From Ancylobacter sp. TS-1 (GTDB lineage: Bacteria; Pseudomonadota; Alphaproteobacteria; Rhizobiales; Xanthobacteraceae), in contig NZ_CP045144.1 of NCBI RefSeq assembly GCF_009223885.1, positions 3,899,438 through 3,963,437 of the forward strand: a DNA stretch of 64,000 nt, written 5' to 3'. Of the stretch, positions 8,437 through 16,382 are shown piece after piece. The number at the start of each line of letters is the position of its first letter. The first letter of the stretch is position 1. The translations under genes were made by a program, and so were the position numbers. Below the pieces are notes generated by a model, which ran no database searches, had not been told where the DNA came from, and saw nothing but the letters and a program-made list of their open reading frames with translations.

Positions 8437-9798
8437 TCAGGCGGCGAGAAGCCGCGAACGGTGGGCGTCGATGAAGCCCGTATGCACGTCGCCGGCCACG
8501 AAGTCCTCATCCGCCAGACAGGCCAGCAGGAAATGAAGGTTGTTGCGGATTCCGTCAATGCGAAACGCCCGCAGCGCCTCCGTCGCCCGCTGCCGGGCGG
8601 CCGCGCGGGTGTCGCCCCAGGCGACCACCTTGGCGATCATCGGATCGTAGAACGGCGTCACCGCGTCGCCCTCGCGATAGCCGCTGTCGATGCGCACATG
8701 CACCATGTCCGTCGGCGGCCGGAATACGGTGAGCGGCCCCGGCGACGGCATGAACATCTTGGCCGGATCCTCCGCATAGAGGCGGCACTCGATGGCATGG
8801 CCGTTGGCGACGATGCTCTCTTGCGCGAGGGCGGGCAGCGTCCCCCGGGCGAGTTCGATCTGCATCGAGACGAGATCGCTCCCGGTGATCATCTCGGTCA
8901 CCGGATGCTCGACCTGAATGCGGGTGTTCATCTCCAGGAAGAAGAACTCGAAGCTGAGAGCGTCGACGATGAACTCGACGGTGCCGGCGCCGCTGTAGCG
9001 GGTCGTCTGGCACAGCGTCACCGCCGCCTCCGCCATGCGCCGGGCGACCTCGGGCGGCAGGCCCGGCGCGCGCGCTTCCTCGATCACCTTCTGGAAGCGG
9101 CGCTGCAGCGAGCAGTCGCGCTCGAAAAGATGGATCGCCCGGCCGTCGCCGAACCCGAACACCTGTATTTCGATATGCCGCGCCTTGGGCACGAAGCGTT
9201 CGAGAAACACCGCCCCGTTGCCGAAGGACTTCTGCGCCATCGACTGCGTGGCGACGACCACGTCCTCGAGCTTCTCGGGACCATCGACGCGGCGCATGCC
9301 GATGCCACCGCCGCCGCCGGCGGCCTTCACCAGCAAGGGATAGCCCACGGCCTCCGCCGCTGCGGCCAGCCCGTCGAGATCGCCGGGCTCGAAGCGGCGG
9401 CTGCCGGGAACCACGGGGACGCCGGCATCCTCAGCGATCTGCCGGGCGCGCTGCTTGTCGCCCATCTGCTGAATCGTCAGCGGGGCCGGACCGATCCAGG
9501 TCAGGCCGGCATCGATGACGCTCTGCGCGAAGCCGCTGTTCTCGGAAAGAAACCCATAGCCCGGGTGGATCGCGTCCGCGCCCGTTGCGCGTGCCGCTTC
9601 CAGCACCTTGTCGACGCGCAGATAGCTCTCGCGCGCCGCCGCCGGCCCGATGGCGACCGCCTCGTCGGCGGCCTGCATATGCGCGCTCGACGCGTCCGCC
9701 TCGGAATAGACGGCCACGCTGGACAGGCCGAGCGCCCGGCACGAGCGAAAGATGCGGCAGGCGATCTCGCCCCGGTTGGCGACAAGAACCTTCCTCAT
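8437..9798 (-). CDS. Biotin carboxylase subunit (AccC-like)
   Basis: A 453-residue stand-alone biotin carboxylase: N-terminal MRKVLVANRGEIACRI, the ATP-grasp glycine loop AAGGGGGIGM (159-168), and the catalytic/metal motif EMNTRIQVEHPVTEM. It carboxylates biotin using bicarbonate and ATP. There is no fused biotinyl domain; the carrier is encoded 5 bp upstream as its own small protein. The partner carboxyltransferase is probably the divergently placed gene at 3720-5255. It is not the housekeeping AccC by context, since it sits in a catabolic operon with a TrmB regulator. Confidence 0.93.
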   Translation of the reverse strand: MRKVLVANRGEIACRIFRSCRALGLSSVAVYSEADASSAHMQAADEAVAIGPAAARESYLRVDKVLEAARATGADAIHPGYGFLSENSGFAQSVIDAGLTWIGPAPLTIQQMGDKQRARQIAEDAGVPVVPGSRRFEPGDLDGLAAAAEAVGYPLLVKAAGGGGGIGMRRVDGPEKLEDVVVATQSMAQKSFGNGAVFLERFVPKARHIEIQVFGFGDGRAIHLFERDCSLQRRFQKVIEEARAPGLPPEVARRMAEAAVTLCQTTRYSGAGTVEFIVDALSFEFFFLEMNTRIQVEHPVTEMITGSDLVSMQIELARGTLPALAQESIVANGHAIECRLYAEDPAKMFMPSPGPLTVFRPPTDMVHVRIDSGYREGDAVTPFYDPMIAKVVAWGDTRAAARQRATEALRAFRIDGIRNNLHFLLACLADEDFVAGDVHTGFIDAHRSRLLAA

Positions 9799-9803
9799 CG
9801 CGG

Positions 9804-10025
9804 TCAGACCTCGATACGGGCGACGACGGTGCCTTCAGTCACCGTGTCGCCTTCCGCGACGAGGATTTCGACGATGGTGCCTTCTTCCGGCGCCATGACC
9901 GGAATTTCCATCTTCATCGATTCCAGGATCAGGATGGTGTCGTCCTCGCCCACCGTGTCGCCGACGGCCTTCTCGATCTTCCAGACATTGCCGGTGATCT
10001 CCGTTTTGACGTCGATCTTCACCAT
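9804..10025 (-). CDS. Minimal biotinyl carrier protein
   Basis: Only 73 residues from the ATG at 10025 (GGAGGAAAG ribosome site). It is essentially a bare biotinyl domain: MVKIDVKTEITGNVWKIEKA..., with the biotinylation motif ESMKME at 35-40 (Lys38) and a closing VVARIEV. It lacks the Ala/Pro-rich linker and N-terminal region of ordinary AccB proteins (about 150 residues) and is like carriers of split acyl-CoA carboxylases and decarboxylases. It is the first gene of the leftward operon and starts 56 bp from the palindrome at 10081-10101. Confidence 0.92.
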   Translation of the reverse strand: MVKIDVKTEITGNVWKIEKAVGDTVGEDDTILILESMKMEIPVMAPEEGTIVEILVAEGDTVTEGTVVARIEV

Positions 10026-10080
10026 TGCTTTCCTCCTTGGCACCGTGTTCGGCATTGACGCCCATTCTAAGGTGCGCCAA

Positions 10081-10101
10081 TAGTTGTTGCAATGACAACT
10101 A
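10081..10101. promoter_or_regulatory. Candidate operator, TAGTTGT-N7-ACAACTA
   Basis: A perfect 7+7 inverted repeat with a 7-nt spacer in the 95-bp gap between the leftward biotinyl-protein operon and the rightward hydratase operon. It has the same arm length, spacer length and outer bases as the palindrome at 2503-2523 (consensus TAGTWGT-N7-ACWACTA). It ends 19 bp before the hydratase start codon, a position suited to repression. Confidence 0.68.
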
Positions 10102-10120
10102 CGATAAATCGGAGGGCAAA

Positions 10121-10951
10121 ATGCAGGGACTCGACGCGTGGATCGGCCGGACCGAGACCGCCACGGCGCGGCTGGATGGCTGGCCGCTCTCCGGGCTTCG
10201 CGCGGCGCTCGACGACCCGCGACCGGCAGAAGAGGGCGCCGCGCTGCCGCCGACCGCGCACTGGCTCTATTTCCAGCCGCTGGCCCCGCAGTCGCGCCTC
10301 GGCGAGGACGGGCACCCCGAGCGCGGTGGCTTCCTGCCGCCGATCGAGCTGCCCCGGCGCATGTGGGCGGCGAGCGAGATGACCTATCATCGCCCGCTGT
10401 GCGTCGGCGATCTGGTGGAGAAGCGCTCGCGCATCGCCGGCGCGAACATCAAGCAGGGGCGGACCGGCGCGCTGGCCTTCGTCACCGTCGAGCACGCCTA
10501 TCTGGCGGGCGGCATGCTGCTGCTCTCCGAGAAGCAGACGCTGGTCTACCGCGACGCCCCCGCGCCGGACGAGCCGCCGCCGCCGCCCCAGCCGGCGCCC
10601 GAGGGCGCGCTCTGGTCGCATGCCGTCACGCCGGACACGCGTATGCTGTTCCGCTATTCCGCCGTCACCTTCAACGCCCACCGGATTCATTATGACGACC
10701 CGTATGCGCGGCAGGTGGAGGGCTATCCCGGGCTGGTCGTCCACGGCCAGTTGACCGCGACGCTGCTGCTCGACGCCTTCATGCGGGAGAAGCCCGCCAC
10801 GCGCATCGGCGGGTTCAGCTTCCGGGCGATGCGGCCGACCTTCGCCGGCATGGCGATCCATCTCGAGGGCGCGCCGGACGGCGAGGGGTTCCGTCTCTGG
10901 GCGCGTGGTGCCGACGGCGCGATCATCGTGGAGGGGCGCGTACAGCCGTGA
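10121..10951 (+). CDS. FAS1-like / MaoC acyl-CoA hydratase (itaconyl- or mesaconyl-CoA hydratase type)
   Basis: A 276-residue double hot-dog protein from the ATG at 10121, behind GGAGG. The N-terminal half carries WLYFQPLAPQSRLGEDGHP and GGFLPPIELPRRMWAASEM, characteristic of the FAS1-like dehydratase domain. The C-terminal half has FRYSAVTFNAHRIHYDDPYA followed by YPGLVVHGQL, the hydratase 2 active-site pattern. Relatives hydrate mesaconyl-C4-CoA, itaconyl-CoA or similar unsaturated dicarboxyl-CoA esters. This fits a product of the acyl-CoA carboxylase. It starts a three-gene coupled operon (4-bp overlaps) with a hydrolase and an SDR. Confidence 0.85.
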   Translation: MQGLDAWIGRTETATARLDGWPLSGLRAALDDPRPAEEGAALPPTAHWLYFQPLAPQSRLGEDGHPERGGFLPPIELPRRMWAASEMTYHRPLCVGDLVEKRSRIAGANIKQGRTGALAFVTVEHAYLAGGMLLLSEKQTLVYRDAPAPDEPPPPPQPAPEGALWSHAVTPDTRMLFRYSAVTFNAHRIHYDDPYARQVEGYPGLVVHGQLTATLLLDAFMREKPATRIGGFSFRAMRPTFAGMAIHLEGAPDGEGFRLWARGADGAIIVEGRVQP

Positions 10952-11823
10952 CGCCGCCGGAAGCCGCCGCTTTCATCGACATCGCCGACGCACGCGCAAC
11001 ACGCAGCCTCACCGGAACCGCCGGCGAGGAGATCGTGTGGCGCCGCTTCGGTCACGGCCCACCTCTGGTTCTGCTGCATGGCGGCTTCGGCAGCTGGCTG
11101 CACTGGCTGCCGGTGGTCGCGCTTCTGGAGCCGCATTTCCAGCTGATGATCCCGGACATGCCCGGCTTCGGCGGCTCGGCGCCGATTCCGGTCGGCACGA
11201 CTCCCGGACGGCTGGCCGAGCAGCTCGCAGCGGGGCTGGATGCGCTGTTGCCTTCCGGGTCCCGCCTCGACCTTGCGGGCTTCTCCTTCGGCGGGCTGGT
11301 CGCCACGCATCTTGCGAAGCGGCTCGACGGGCGCGTCGGCACGCTGGCGCTGGTCGCCGGCGGAGGGCTGGGGGCGGAGCGCGATCCGGTCGACCTGCGC
11401 GGCCGCCGCCCGGACATGAGCGAGGACGAGCGCCGGGAGGTCGCCGCGCACAATCTGCGCGCCTTCATGATTGCCGACGCCACCCGCGTCGATGCGCTGG
11501 CGGTGGAGATCCAGCAGCGCAACACGAGCCGGCGCCCCGGCCTCGTCAGCCGCGATTTCTCGCGAAGCCGGACGGCGCTCGCCCTTCTGCCGGAACTCGA
11601 TGCGCGGGTCGCCGCGATCTGGGGCACGCAGGACCCCACCGTCGGCGGGCGTCTCGCCGATCGCCGCCGCGCGGTGGAGGCCGCCGCCCGCAGCGCCATG
11701 ACGGCGGAACTGCCGGGATGCGGCCACTGGATCATGCAGGAGCGACCGGCGGAACTCGCCGCCTTCCTGATCGACGCCATGAAGCCGGATCAGCCGGCGG
11801 GACAAAAGGGATGGAACACATGA
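10948..11823 (+). CDS. Alpha/beta-fold hydrolase
   Basis: A 291-residue protein starting at a GTG that overlaps the hydratase stop (GTGA), so translation is probably coupled. The catalytic triad is readable: nucleophile Ser in GFSFGG, Asp in WGTQDPTVGG and His in GCGHWIMQE. The oxyanion segment LLHGGFGSW and the MPGFGGS turn are classic. It could be a thioesterase, a carbon-carbon hydrolase or an ester hydrolase. In this operon it may release the CoA or cleave an intermediate made by the hydratase. Confidence 0.85.
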   Translation: MTPPEAAAFIDIADARATRSLTGTAGEEIVWRRFGHGPPLVLLHGGFGSWLHWLPVVALLEPHFQLMIPDMPGFGGSAPIPVGTTPGRLAEQLAAGLDALLPSGSRLDLAGFSFGGLVATHLAKRLDGRVGTLALVAGGGLGAERDPVDLRGRRPDMSEDERREVAAHNLRAFMIADATRVDALAVEIQQRNTSRRPGLVSRDFSRSRTALALLPELDARVAAIWGTQDPTVGGRLADRRRAVEAAARSAMTAELPGCGHWIMQERPAELAAFLIDAMKPDQPAGQKGWNT

Positions 11824-12584
11824 CGGACACTCGCGAACTGGCAGGCCGCGTCGCCCTGGTGACGGGCGCGGCGCGCAATATCGGCCGCGCCATCGCCGTA
11901 GCGCTGGCGCAGGGCGGTGCCCGGGTTGTGGTGCATGCCCGCTCCTCGGTGGAGGCCGCCAATCAGACCGTCGAGCTCTGCCGCGCCGCCAATGGTGGCG
12001 GATCGGAGGCCGCCTTCGCCCATTTCGCCGACCTGACCGATCCCGACGCGGTGCGGGGGCTGTTCGACGAGGTGGAGACCCGCTTCGGCGGGCTCGACAT
12101 CCTCGTCCACAATGCGGCGGAACGCGCCGACGGACCGTTCGACACCATCTCCTATGCCGACTGGCGCCGCATACTCGGCAGCATCCTCGACAGCGCCTTC
12201 CTCTGCGATCAGGCGGCGCTGCCCCTGCTCCGGCGCAGCGAGGCGGCGAGCATCGTCCATATTGGCGGGGTTGCCGCCCATGTCGGGGTGCGCCATCGCG
12301 CCCATGTCTCCGCCGCCAAGGCCGGCGTCGTGGGGCTGACCCGCGCGCTTGCCGCCGATCTCGCCGCCGAGCGCATCACCGTCAACTGCATCTCGCCGGC
12401 GCAGATGGACACCGAGCGCAAGGGCGAGCTTCCCGAGCATTTCCGCCAGCGCCCGATCCCGCTCGGCCGGCCCGGCGAACCGGCGGAACTTGCCGGTCTC
12501 GTGCGTTTCCTGACCGGGCCTTCGGGGCGCTTCATCACCGGGCAGACCATCCATCTGAACGGCGGTTGGCACATGGGCCAGTAG
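11820..12584 (+). CDS. SDR-family protein with missing catalytic Ser and Tyr
   Basis: A 254-residue Rossmann-fold protein, FabG-like in length and layout: VTGAARNIGRAIA cofactor loop, the NAA motif and a C-terminal LNGGWHMGQ. The usual active site is altered. The YxxxK motif reads VSAAK, with Val in place of Tyr, and the residue 13 positions earlier, normally the catalytic Ser, is Gly (HIGGVAAH). The lysine is kept. The start at 11820 overlaps the hydrolase stop (ATGA) and has AAAGGG 6-8 bp upstream. It may be an isomerase, a lyase or a non-redox SDR, or may use substrate-assisted catalysis. Redox function should not be assumed. Confidence 0.85.
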   Translation: MTDTRELAGRVALVTGAARNIGRAIAVALAQGGARVVVHARSSVEAANQTVELCRAANGGGSEAAFAHFADLTDPDAVRGLFDEVETRFGGLDILVHNAAERADGPFDTISYADWRRILGSILDSAFLCDQAALPLLRRSEAASIVHIGGVAAHVGVRHRAHVSAAKAGVVGLTRALAADLAAERITVNCISPAQMDTERKGELPEHFRQRPIPLGRPGEPAELAGLVRFLTGPSGRFITGQTIHLNGGWHMGQ

Positions 12585-12644
12585 ACCGCGCGCAGCGTGC
12601 GGGGGCGGGGATGAATCGACGGCAGACTGCCTATGCCTATCGAC

Positions 12645-12675
12645 CGATCTAAAATCGCGATCAATGCGATCTAAA
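12645..12675. promoter_or_regulatory. Paired 9-bp direct repeats upstream of soeA
   Basis: CGATCTAAA occurs at 12645-12653 and again at 12667-12675, exactly 22 bp (two helical turns) apart, with the palindrome ATCGCGAT (12654-12661) between them. The patch is AT-rich compared with its surroundings and ends 43 bp before the soeA start. It looks like a tandem regulator site. The LysR gene at 19129-20019 is a candidate binder, but this is not shown by sequence. Confidence 0.45.
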
Positions 12676-12718
12676 TCACATATTAGACCAATGAAAGACT
12701 GGGGCTCACAGTTCTCCC

Positions 12719-15646
12719 ATGAGCCAGCACCCTGTTCGCGGCGCCAACTCCGCCCCCTCCCAGCAATCTCTCCGCTCTCCCCATGCGCCCGATGAAGGCG
12801 ACGGCGTCGAGACGTCGCCGGTCATCGGCGACAGCGTCGCCAAGACCACCTGCTACATGTGCGCCTGCCGTTGCGGCATCGAGGTGCATGTGCGCGACGG
12901 CGAGATCCGCTACATCAACGGAAACAAGGACCATCCGGTCAATCGCGGCGTGCTGTGCGGCAAGGGCAGCGCCGGCATCATGCAGCATTACAGCCCGGCG
13001 CGGCTGCGCAAGCCGCTGCTGCGCACCGGCCCGCGCGGCTCCGGCCAGTTCCGCGAGATCGAATGGGAGGAGGCGCTGTCCATCGCGACCGAGCGCCTCG
13101 GCCATATTCGCCGCACCGATCCCAAGAAGCTCGCCTTTTTCACCGGCCGCGACCAGTCGCAGTCGCTGACGGGCTGGTGGGCGTCCAAGTTCGGTACCCC
13201 GAATTTCGCCGCCCATGGCGGCTTCTGCTCGGTGAACATGGCCACCGCCGGGCTCTACACGGTGGGCGGCGCCTTCTGGGAGTTCGGCGAGCCGGATTGG
13301 GAGAACGCCAAATATTTCATGCTGTTCGGCGTCGCCGAGGATCATGATTCCAATCCCATCAAGATCGGGCTGGGCCGGCTGAAGGCGCGCGGCGCCAAGT
13401 TCGTCTCGGTCAATCCCTGCCGTACCGGCTACAACGCCATTGCCGATGAATGGGTCGGCATCCGGCCCGGCACCGACGGCCTGTTCGTCCTCGCGATTAT
13501 CCACGAGCTGCTGCGCGCGGGACGCGTGGACATCGACTATCTCGTGCGTTTCACCAACGCGCCGGTCCTCGTCGTCAAGAAGCCCGGCGATGCGCAGGAC
13601 GGCCTGTTCCTGCGCGACGAGCAGGGCCGGCCGCTCGCCTGGGACCGGGAGCGAGGCGTCCCGGTGCCGCTCGACGATCCGCAATTGGTACCGGCGCTCA
13701 CCGGCGCGTTCGAGATCGACGGCACGCCCTGCGTTCCGGTCTTCCAGCTTCTCGCCGAGCGCTATCTCGACCCGTCCTATGCGCCCGAGGCTGTGGCCGA
13801 GCGCTGCGGCCTGCCGGCGCAGGACATATGCCGCATCGCGGCCGAACTGGCCCATGTCGCCTTCGAGGAGGCGTTCGAACTGCCGGTTCCCTGGACCGAC
13901 ACCGCCGGCCGCCACCACGCCACCATGCGCGGCCGGCCGGTGGCGATGCATGCGATGCGCGGCATTTCTGCCCATTCCAACGGCTTCCAGACCTGCCGCG
14001 CCATTCATCTCTTGCAGGTGCTGCTCGGTACGGTGGATGTGCCGGGCGGCTGGCGGTTCAAGCCTCCCTTCCCCAAATCGGCGCCTCCCGGGCCGAAGCC
14101 GGCCGGCAAGGATGGCGGCAAGCCGATGACGCCGCTGGCCGGCATGCCGCTCGGCTTCGTCACCGCGCCCGAAGACCTGCTGGTCGACGAGGCGGGCCGC
14201 CCCATTCGCATCGACAAGGCCTATTCCTGGGAGGCCCCGCTCGCTTCCCACGGCATGATGCACACCGTCATCCGCAACGCATGGAAGGGCGACCCGTACC
14301 CCATCGACACGCTGATGATGTACATGGCCAACATGGCCTGGAACTCGTCGATGAATACCGCCGAGACCATGACCATGCTGACCGACACGGATGGCGAGGG
14401 GAATTACCGCATCCCCTTCATCATCTATTCGGACGCCTATTTCTCCGAGACCGTGCCGTTCGCCGACCTCGTCCTGCCGGATACGACCTATCTGGAGCGG
14501 CACGACTGCATCAGCCTGCTCGACCGCCCGATCAGCCATGCCGACGGGCCGGGCGATGCCATCCGCCATCCGGTCGTGCAGCCCGACCGCGACGTGCGCC
14601 CTTTCCAGAGCGTGCTGATCGAGCTTGGGGCCCGGCTGGGGCTTCCCGGCTTCGTCAAGGAGGACGGCTCGCCGGCCTATCGCGACTATGCCGACTACAT
14701 CGTCAACCATGAGCGCACGCCCGGCATCGGCCCGCTCGCCGGCTGGCGCGGCAGCGCGGGGGACACGTTCGGGCGCGGCGCCAGCAACCCGTCCCAGCTC
14801 GACCGCTACATCGCCAATGGCGGCTTCTGGCACCACACGCTCGATGTCGACCAGCGCTATTACAAGATGGCCAACCGCTCCTACCTGGCGTTCGCCCAGA
14901 CGATGGGGTTCGTCCCCAAGGTCGAGCCGGTGGTTTTCCAGCTCTATTCCGAGCCGTTGCAGCGCTTCCGCCTCGCCGCGCGCGGGCACGGCGCGGTGCA
15001 GCCGCCCGAGAGCGAGCGGGCGCGCATCGAGGCGCATATGGACCCGCTGCCCTACTGGTATCCGCCCTTCGAGGAAACGCTGATCGACACGGCGCGCTAC
15101 CCGCTGCACGCACTGACCCAGCGGCCCATGCACATGTACCATTCCTGGGGCTCGCAGAACGCGTGGCTGCGCCAGATCACCAGCCAGAACCGGCTCTTCG
15201 TCCACCGCGACCTCGGCGCCGAGCTTGGCCTCGCCGATGACGACTGGGTCTGGATCGAAAGCGTCAACGGGCGCGTCAAGGGTCAGGTCCGTCTGGTCGA
15301 GGGCGTCGAGCGCAACACGGTGTGGACCTGGAACGCCATCGGCAAGCGCCGTGGCTCCTGGGCGTTGAAGGATGATGCCGCCGAGAGCAATCGGGGCTTC
15401 CTGCTCAACCACGCCATCGGCGATCTGCTGCCCGCCGATGCCAGCGGCAAGCGCTACTCCAATTCCGATCCTGTCACCGGACAGGCCGCGTGGTTCGACC
15501 TGCGCGTGCGCATCACCCGGTGCGCCGAGGGCGAGGCCGCCCAGACCGAGCCGCGCTTCGCCGCGCTGCCGCTACCGCCGGGAATGCCGCCGGCACCGGA
15601 GAAGAGCAGCTTCGGCCGCCAGTTCAGGAAGGTGTTCGCGCGATGA
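12719..15646 (+). CDS. soeA: Molybdopterin oxidoreductase, SoeA-like sulfite dehydrogenase catalytic subunit
   Basis: A 975-residue DMSO-reductase-family protein. A [4Fe-4S] motif sits at C45-x2-C48-x3-C52-x27-C80, and a probable molybdenum ligand Cys170 in HGGFCSVNMATAG. There is no twin-arginine signal peptide, so it should act in the cytoplasm. SoeA oxidises sulfite to sulfate and passes electrons through SoeB and the membrane anchor SoeC to quinone. The order soeA-soeB-soeC with 4-bp overlap of A and B and a SulP gene immediately behind supports this over formate dehydrogenase, polysulfide or tetrathionate reductase. The family is certain; the substrate rests on context and overall similarity. 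Confidence 0.82.
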   Translation: MSQHPVRGANSAPSQQSLRSPHAPDEGDGVETSPVIGDSVAKTTCYMCACRCGIEVHVRDGEIRYINGNKDHPVNRGVLCGKGSAGIMQHYSPARLRKPLLRTGPRGSGQFREIEWEEALSIATERLGHIRRTDPKKLAFFTGRDQSQSLTGWWASKFGTPNFAAHGGFCSVNMATAGLYTVGGAFWEFGEPDWENAKYFMLFGVAEDHDSNPIKIGLGRLKARGAKFVSVNPCRTGYNAIADEWVGIRPGTDGLFVLAIIHELLRAGRVDIDYLVRFTNAPVLVVKKPGDAQDGLFLRDEQGRPLAWDRERGVPVPLDDPQLVPALTGAFEIDGTPCVPVFQLLAERYLDPSYAPEAVAERCGLPAQDICRIAAELAHVAFEEAFELPVPWTDTAGRHHATMRGRPVAMHAMRGISAHSNGFQTCRAIHLLQVLLGTVDVPGGWRFKPPFPKSAPPGPKPAGKDGGKPMTPLAGMPLGFVTAPEDLLVDEAGRPIRIDKAYSWEAPLASHGMMHTVIRNAWKGDPYPIDTLMMYMANMAWNSSMNTAETMTMLTDTDGEGNYRIPFIIYSDAYFSETVPFADLVLPDTTYLERHDCISLLDRPISHADGPGDAIRHPVVQPDRDVRPFQSVLIELGARLGLPGFVKEDGSPAYRDYADYIVNHERTPGIGPLAGWRGSAGDTFGRGASNPSQLDRYIANGGFWHHTLDVDQRYYKMANRSYLAFAQTMGFVPKVEPVVFQLYSEPLQRFRLAARGHGAVQPPESERARIEAHMDPLPYWYPPFEETLIDTARYPLHALTQRPMHMYHSWGSQNAWLRQITSQNRLFVHRDLGAELGLADDDWVWIESVNGRVKGQVRLVEGVERNTVWTWNAIGKRRGSWALKDDAAESNRGFLLNHAIGDLLPADASGKRYSNSDPVTGQAAWFDLRVRITRCAEGEAAQTEPRFAALPLPPGMPPAPEKSSFGRQFRKVFAR

Positions 15647-16377
15647 CCTGTATTCCCGCGACGACCGAGAAGAGCCTCGGCCTCGTCATCGATCTCGACA
15701 CTTGCGTCGGCTGCCAGGCCTGCGTGACCTCCTGCAAGGAGTGGAACACAGGCGGCCACATGGCTCCGCTGACCGACCTGCAACCCTATGGCGGGGGCGC
15801 CGACGGGGTCTGGTTCAACCGCGTGCACACCTATGAGCACGAGACCGCGCAGGGAAGCCGGACGGTGCACTTCCCGCGTTCCTGCCTGCATTGCGCGGAG
15901 CCGGCCTGTGTCAGCGTCTGCCCGACCGGCGCCTCCTACAAGCGCGTCTCCGACGGCATCGTGCTGGTCGACGAGGACAAATGCATCGGCTGCAAGCTGT
16001 GCAGCTGGGCCTGCCCCTATGGCGCGCGCGAGTTCGACGTCGATGTCGGCGTGATGAAGAAATGCACGCTTTGCGTCGACCGCATCTACAACGAGAACCT
16101 GCGCGAGGAAGATCGCGTGCCCGCCTGCGTCGCCGCGTGCCCCACCGGGGCCCGCCATTTCGGCGACCTTGCCGATCCCGCCTCGCCGGTCTCGCGACTG
16201 GTCGAGGACCGCGGCGGCGTCGCGCTGATGCCCGAACTCGGCTACGCGCCCGTCAACCGCTACCTGCCGCCCCGCGCCCGCACCGACCGCGCGCCGTCGA
16301 TCGCCGCCCGCCCGCTTGAGAATGCGGCCGCGGAAGGCGGCTTCCTCGGCTGGGTCGACCGCCTTCTGTCGCGATAG
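15643..16377 (+). CDS. soeB: SoeB-like four-cluster ferredoxin subunit
   Basis: A 244-residue protein starting at the ATG that overlaps the soeA stop. It contains four cysteine groups for [4Fe-4S] clusters: CVGCQACVTSCKEW, CLHCAEPACVSVCPTGA, CIGCKLCSWACPYGA and the split CTLC...CVAACPTGA set. The layout is that of DmsB/NrfC/PsrB electron-transfer subunits. It would carry electrons from the molybdenum subunit to the membrane anchor. It has no signal peptide, matching a cytoplasm-facing complex. Confidence 0.87.
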   Translation: MTCIPATTEKSLGLVIDLDTCVGCQACVTSCKEWNTGGHMAPLTDLQPYGGGADGVWFNRVHTYEHETAQGSRTVHFPRSCLHCAEPACVSVCPTGASYKRVSDGIVLVDEDKCIGCKLCSWACPYGAREFDVDVGVMKKCTLCVDRIYNENLREEDRVPACVAACPTGARHFGDLADPASPVSRLVEDRGGVALMPELGYAPVNRYLPPRARTDRAPSIAARPLENAAAEGGFLGWVDRLLSR

Positions 16378-16382
16378 ATCAC

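Noticed and set aside
12683..15412. 909-codon open frame on the minus strand across soeA
   Set aside because: Shadow frame; His/Arg/Gly-rich translation without family motifs, while the plus strand has an intact molybdopterin enzyme.
12719..16377. Formate dehydrogenase reading of soeA/soeB
   Set aside because: The anchor is DmsC-type, not the cytochrome b FdhI type; there is no fdhD/fdhE nearby, and SulP coupling favours sulfite.
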